A DNA stretch of 6,610 bases from contig CALEIW010000023.1 of assembly GCA_937876055.1 (NCBI GenBank), positions 1-6,610 on the forward strand, written 5' to 3'. The notes under the pieces were generated by a model, which saw only the letters and a program-made list of their open reading frames with translations, searched no databases and was not told the DNA's origin. Positions 5,055-6,610 of the stretch are shown here, one piece after another. The translations under genes were made by a program, and so were the position numbers. This stretch comes from an uncultured euryarchaeote (GTDB lineage: Archaea; Thermoplasmatota; Poseidoniia; Poseidoniales; Thalassarchaeaceae). Numbering within the stretch: the first letter of the stretch is position 1; the number at the start of each line of letters is the position of its first letter.

Positions 5055-5071
5055 TGAGCCCTATGGGCTCA
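5055..5071. repeat. Perfect inverted repeat between the phosphatidyltransferase gene and ftsZ
   Basis: TGAGCCC, three bases TAT, then GGGCTCA: seven perfect base pairs, about 16 bases beyond the stop of the phosphatidyltransferase gene. No T-run follows on the minus strand. Its position suggests a 3' end or processing signal of the kinase-phosphatidyltransferase transcript, or an ftsZ promoter-proximal operator. Both are inferred. Confidence 0.5.
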
Positions 5072-5086
5072 TTCTGCAACCCCTGA

Positions 5087-5767
5087 TCAGTTTGCCAAAA
5101 GTTGCTTTCGAGTTTCCATGAATCGAACTAGGAAAGTGTATACTCCGCCCCAAAATGATACTGCAAGAGCTAGGGTCATACCGTTCAATTCAGCATTTCC
5201 TAACAATGCCCAGTGCGCATATTCGTGGATTGACGAGATATCGAATCCAGTTCCGCCCGAGCCGGCCTGCCAAGCGGCCCACAGAAGGCCGGCAAGAGTG
5301 ACTACCAATCGGTCGGCTCGGCTGAACCCTCCGTATAGTCTGCCGAGCCCGACAGACTGTGCTTGAGTTCCCATGTATGAACCGAGCAAAGTCAGCAAAG
5401 CAGCAGCCCAACCAGCAAGCGGGTCTACGATGAATGCGGAGTTGTAACCGATGGCGACCACCAACCCCACATCGACTACACGATCGATTGTGTGGTCGAG
5501 GAAGTCTCCGTATGGTCCTGCTGTGCCTTGATGTCGGGCCAATGCACCATCCAGTGCATCGAAAATACCAGCGATTAGAACGAGAACTACTGCTCCAGTA
5601 ATCATCATCGCCCCCTCATTATCGAGTTCAGCGACTGCAATTAGGTAGAATGAGACGACTGAGATTACTAAAGATGTCCAAGTCAAAACACTAGGGTCTA
5701 GGTCACCCATTCTAACGACTAATGGTTGAACCATTTTGGTCCAAGTATCGCGCATTTTCTCGAACAT
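5087..5767 (-). CDS. CDP-alcohol phosphatidyltransferase family protein (archaeal polar lipid headgroup synthesis)
   Basis: This 226-residue integral membrane enzyme transfers a CDP-activated lipid (in archaea CDP-archaeol) to a hydroxylated headgroup. The full family motif D-x2-D-G-x2-A-R-x8-G-x3-D-x3-D is present: D70, D73, G74, A77, R78, G87, D91, D95. These residues bind the two metal ions and the CDP moiety, so activity is expected. About six hydrophobic segments are visible, including about 28-46, 53-69 and 110-130. Length is normal for the family (about 180-230). The acceptor cannot be fixed from the motif: archaetidylinositol phosphate synthase and archaetidylglycerol-phosphate synthase types are both possible. 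The ATG shares one base with the stop of the upstream kinase gene (TGATG), with GGGTGG as ribosome binding site, so the two are translationally coupled. Confidence 0.9.
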   Translation of the reverse strand: MFEKMRDTWTKMVQPLVVRMGDLDPSVLTWTSLVISVVSFYLIAVAELDNEGAMMITGAVVLVLIAGIFDALDGALARHQGTAGPYGDFLDHTIDRVVDVGLVVAIGYNSAFIVDPLAGWAAALLTLLGSYMGTQAQSVGLGRLYGGFSRADRLVVTLAGLLWAAWQAGSGGTGFDISSIHEYAHWALLGNAELNGMTLALAVSFWGGVYTFLVRFMETRKQLLAN

Positions 5768-6324
5768 CAGCCCACCCAGTCGATTACATCCTCAGGGCTA
5801 GTCGGTTTGAAGCCATCTGAAATCCAAGAGAGAATATTTGCAACAATTACTTCCGGTCCAACTTTCGAAGTATCGAACTCAACCCAAGGAATATCATTCT
5901 CCTTCTCATTCCAAGCCCCACCGAGTAATTCCCACTCGACATTTGCCTCTACCTTCGATTCAGGATATCCTCGTTCGTTTAGGCGCTGCCGAATATTTTC
6001 TGGGTCACATCGCAAAACTACAACTGCGTTAACAGGAAGATTGTGAGATAGATGTCCGTCGATTATTTCCCTTTCCGAAGGTTTCTTCTGCCAATTTTCA
6101 TCAATGAATTGTAACAGAATGTCCATGTCAACGGGATGCGCTCCATCTGTCGCATCAACCTCCTCAAGTGCACCTGCTTGCTGAGCCAATTCTTCGATTT
6201 TTGAGATACTCATGCCGTGTGAAGAAAGCAAGCCAGCGATGGTCGATTTTCCCGTCCCAGGTGTACCGGACAGAGCCAGCCTGTAGGTGTCTTCCACGTA
6301 TCCACGGGTGAGCCATGAACCCAT
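5767..6324 (-). CDS. Adenylate kinase of the Fap7/AK6 (hCINAP) family
   Basis: This 185-residue P-loop kinase has the Walker A motif GTPGTGKST (residues 20-28), the family signature DGHLSHNLP (89-97) and VVVLRCDPENIRQRLNERGYPESKV (about 101-125), which covers the short lid. These features identify the archaeal and eukaryotic Fap7/AK6 group, which converts ATP plus AMP to 2 ADP and acts in 18S/16S rRNA maturation with ribosomal protein uS11. The start at 6324 is chosen: it has GGAG five bases upstream, leaves a short intergenic gap, and gives 19 residues before the P-loop. The frame is open to ATGs at 6351 and 6423. The latter also has a GGAG site but would add 33 arginine-rich residues overlapping the divergent antiporter gene. 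It is the first gene of a two-gene unit with the phosphatidyltransferase. Confidence 0.92.
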   Translation of the reverse strand: MGSWLTRGYVEDTYRLALSGTPGTGKSTIAGLLSSHGMSISKIEELAQQAGALEEVDATDGAHPVDMDILLQFIDENWQKKPSEREIIDGHLSHNLPVNAVVVLRCDPENIRQRLNERGYPESKVEANVEWELLGGAWNEKENDIPWVEFDTSKVGPEVIVANILSWISDGFKPTSPEDVIDWVG

Positions 6325-6380
6325 CAATACTCCGCGCCGGCGGCGTAACATTGACCCATCGAAGGCGTCACCGGCTTTGC
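6325..6380. other. Divergent intergenic region between the kinase and antiporter genes
   Basis: These 56 bases should contain promoters for both directions if the chosen starts are right. They are GC-rich and show no clear TATA box on either strand. The minus-strand end carries the GGAG ribosome binding site of the kinase (6330-6333). An eight-base palindrome CGCCGGCG sits at 6335-6342. The lack of promoter elements leaves some doubt about both starts. Confidence 0.4.
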
Positions 6381-6610
6381 ATGAGCGATACCGAGGCCGG
6401 CCATGTAAGCGTACTTGGAGCATTTTCTCCAGCCGAAAATAAGTTGAACATACTACTTCTTGCAGTACCTGTAACTTGCTATTTTGCGTACATATCTCAT
6501 GATGAGTCGATGGCGTTCTTTTCCTCTCTTGTCGCGATCATGCCTCTTGCCTTCTTGATGGGTAGGGCAACAGAAGAGATCGCCCTCTACACTTCTGAAT
6601 CCCTAGGTGG
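6381..6610 (+). CDS. N-terminal part of a Ca2+/H+ antiporter-like membrane protein (CaCA/CAX family, partial)
   Basis: The frame runs open from an ATG at 6381 to the end of the window (76 full codons). After a polar N-terminus of about 20 residues (MSDTEAGHVSVLGAFSPAEN) come two hydrophobic segments: about 22-38 (LNILLLAVPVTCYFAYI) and about 44-60. The second runs into MPLAFLMGRATEEIALYTS. The pattern 'PLAxLMGRATEEIA', followed by a Gly-rich end, is typical of the start of CAX-type cation/proton exchangers, which move Ca2+ across the membrane against protons. No Shine-Dalgarno is seen before the ATG; a TTG at 6444 is an alternative but would leave membrane helix 1 at the very N-terminus. The rest of the protein lies beyond the window. 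Confidence 0.8.
   Translation, partial: MSDTEAGHVSVLGAFSPAENKLNILLLAVPVTCYFAYISHDESMAFFSSLVAIMPLAFLMGRATEEIALYTSESLG

Noticed and set aside
6335..6342. Palindrome CGCCGGCG in the divergent gap as a regulator binding site
   Set aside because: Eight bases in a GC-rich stretch can easily occur by chance. No second copy or promoter element was seen nearby.
6325..6423. Possible 33-residue N-terminal extension of the Fap7-like kinase starting at ATG 6423
   Set aside because: Although a GGAG precedes it, the added residues are Arg-rich and unlike the family, and they would overlap the start of the divergent antiporter gene. The ATG at 6324 has its own GGAG and suits the family better.
1..6610. CRISPR arrays, insertion sequences, integrases or defence genes
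   Set aside because: No regularly spaced repeats, transposase-like frames or terminal inverted repeats were seen. All strong coding frames are housekeeping genes.

Overview
This window looks like a piece of an archaeal chromosome. Almost every gene is of an archaeal or eukaryote-like type: ribosomal stalk proteins P0 and P1 with acidic tails, Spt5/NusG, SecE, a Fap7-type adenylate kinase and FtsZ. The gene order ftsZ-secE-spt5-L11-L1-P0-P1 is the classic euryarchaeal cluster. Moderate GC content, strong GAGGTGA Shine-Dalgarno sites and diverged protein sequences suggest a marine Thermoplasmatota lineage such as Poseidoniales (Marine Group II). That placement is an inference and was not tested.

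Layout, left to right. (1) Positions 1-54 hold the last 17 codons of a plus-strand gene whose tail resembles the end of a TGS domain, probably of a DRG/Obg-type GTPase. (2) A convergent gap (55-189) contains one short hairpin. (3) Positions 190-3786 on the minus strand form a tight translation/secretion/transcription operon, read right to left: secE, a Nudix-like/Spt5 fusion, a short L11, L1, P0 and P1. (4) ftsZ (3890-5008, minus) sits upstream of secE, with about 100 bases between them. (5) A CDP-alcohol phosphatidyltransferase and a Fap7-like adenylate kinase overlap by one base (5087-6324, minus). (6) Divergent from them, a plus-strand Ca2+/H+ antiporter-type gene starts near 6381 and runs off the window.

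How the genes fit together: L11, P0 and P1 build the factor-recruiting stalk of the large ribosomal subunit and L1 builds the opposite stalk. Spt5 is the RNA polymerase processivity factor, SecE is part of the translocon, FtsZ makes the division ring, the phosphatidyltransferase makes polar lipid headgroups, and the Fap7-like kinase belongs to small-subunit ribosome maturation.

Two adjacent genes depart clearly from their families. The Spt5 protein carries an extra N-terminal Nudix-like domain of about 113 residues whose catalytic box is eroded. The L11 gene encodes only the C-terminal, rRNA-binding half of the protein. A hairpin that can hide the L1 ribosome binding site, and three small perfect hairpins at transcription-unit boundaries, are further structures not explained by the genes alone.
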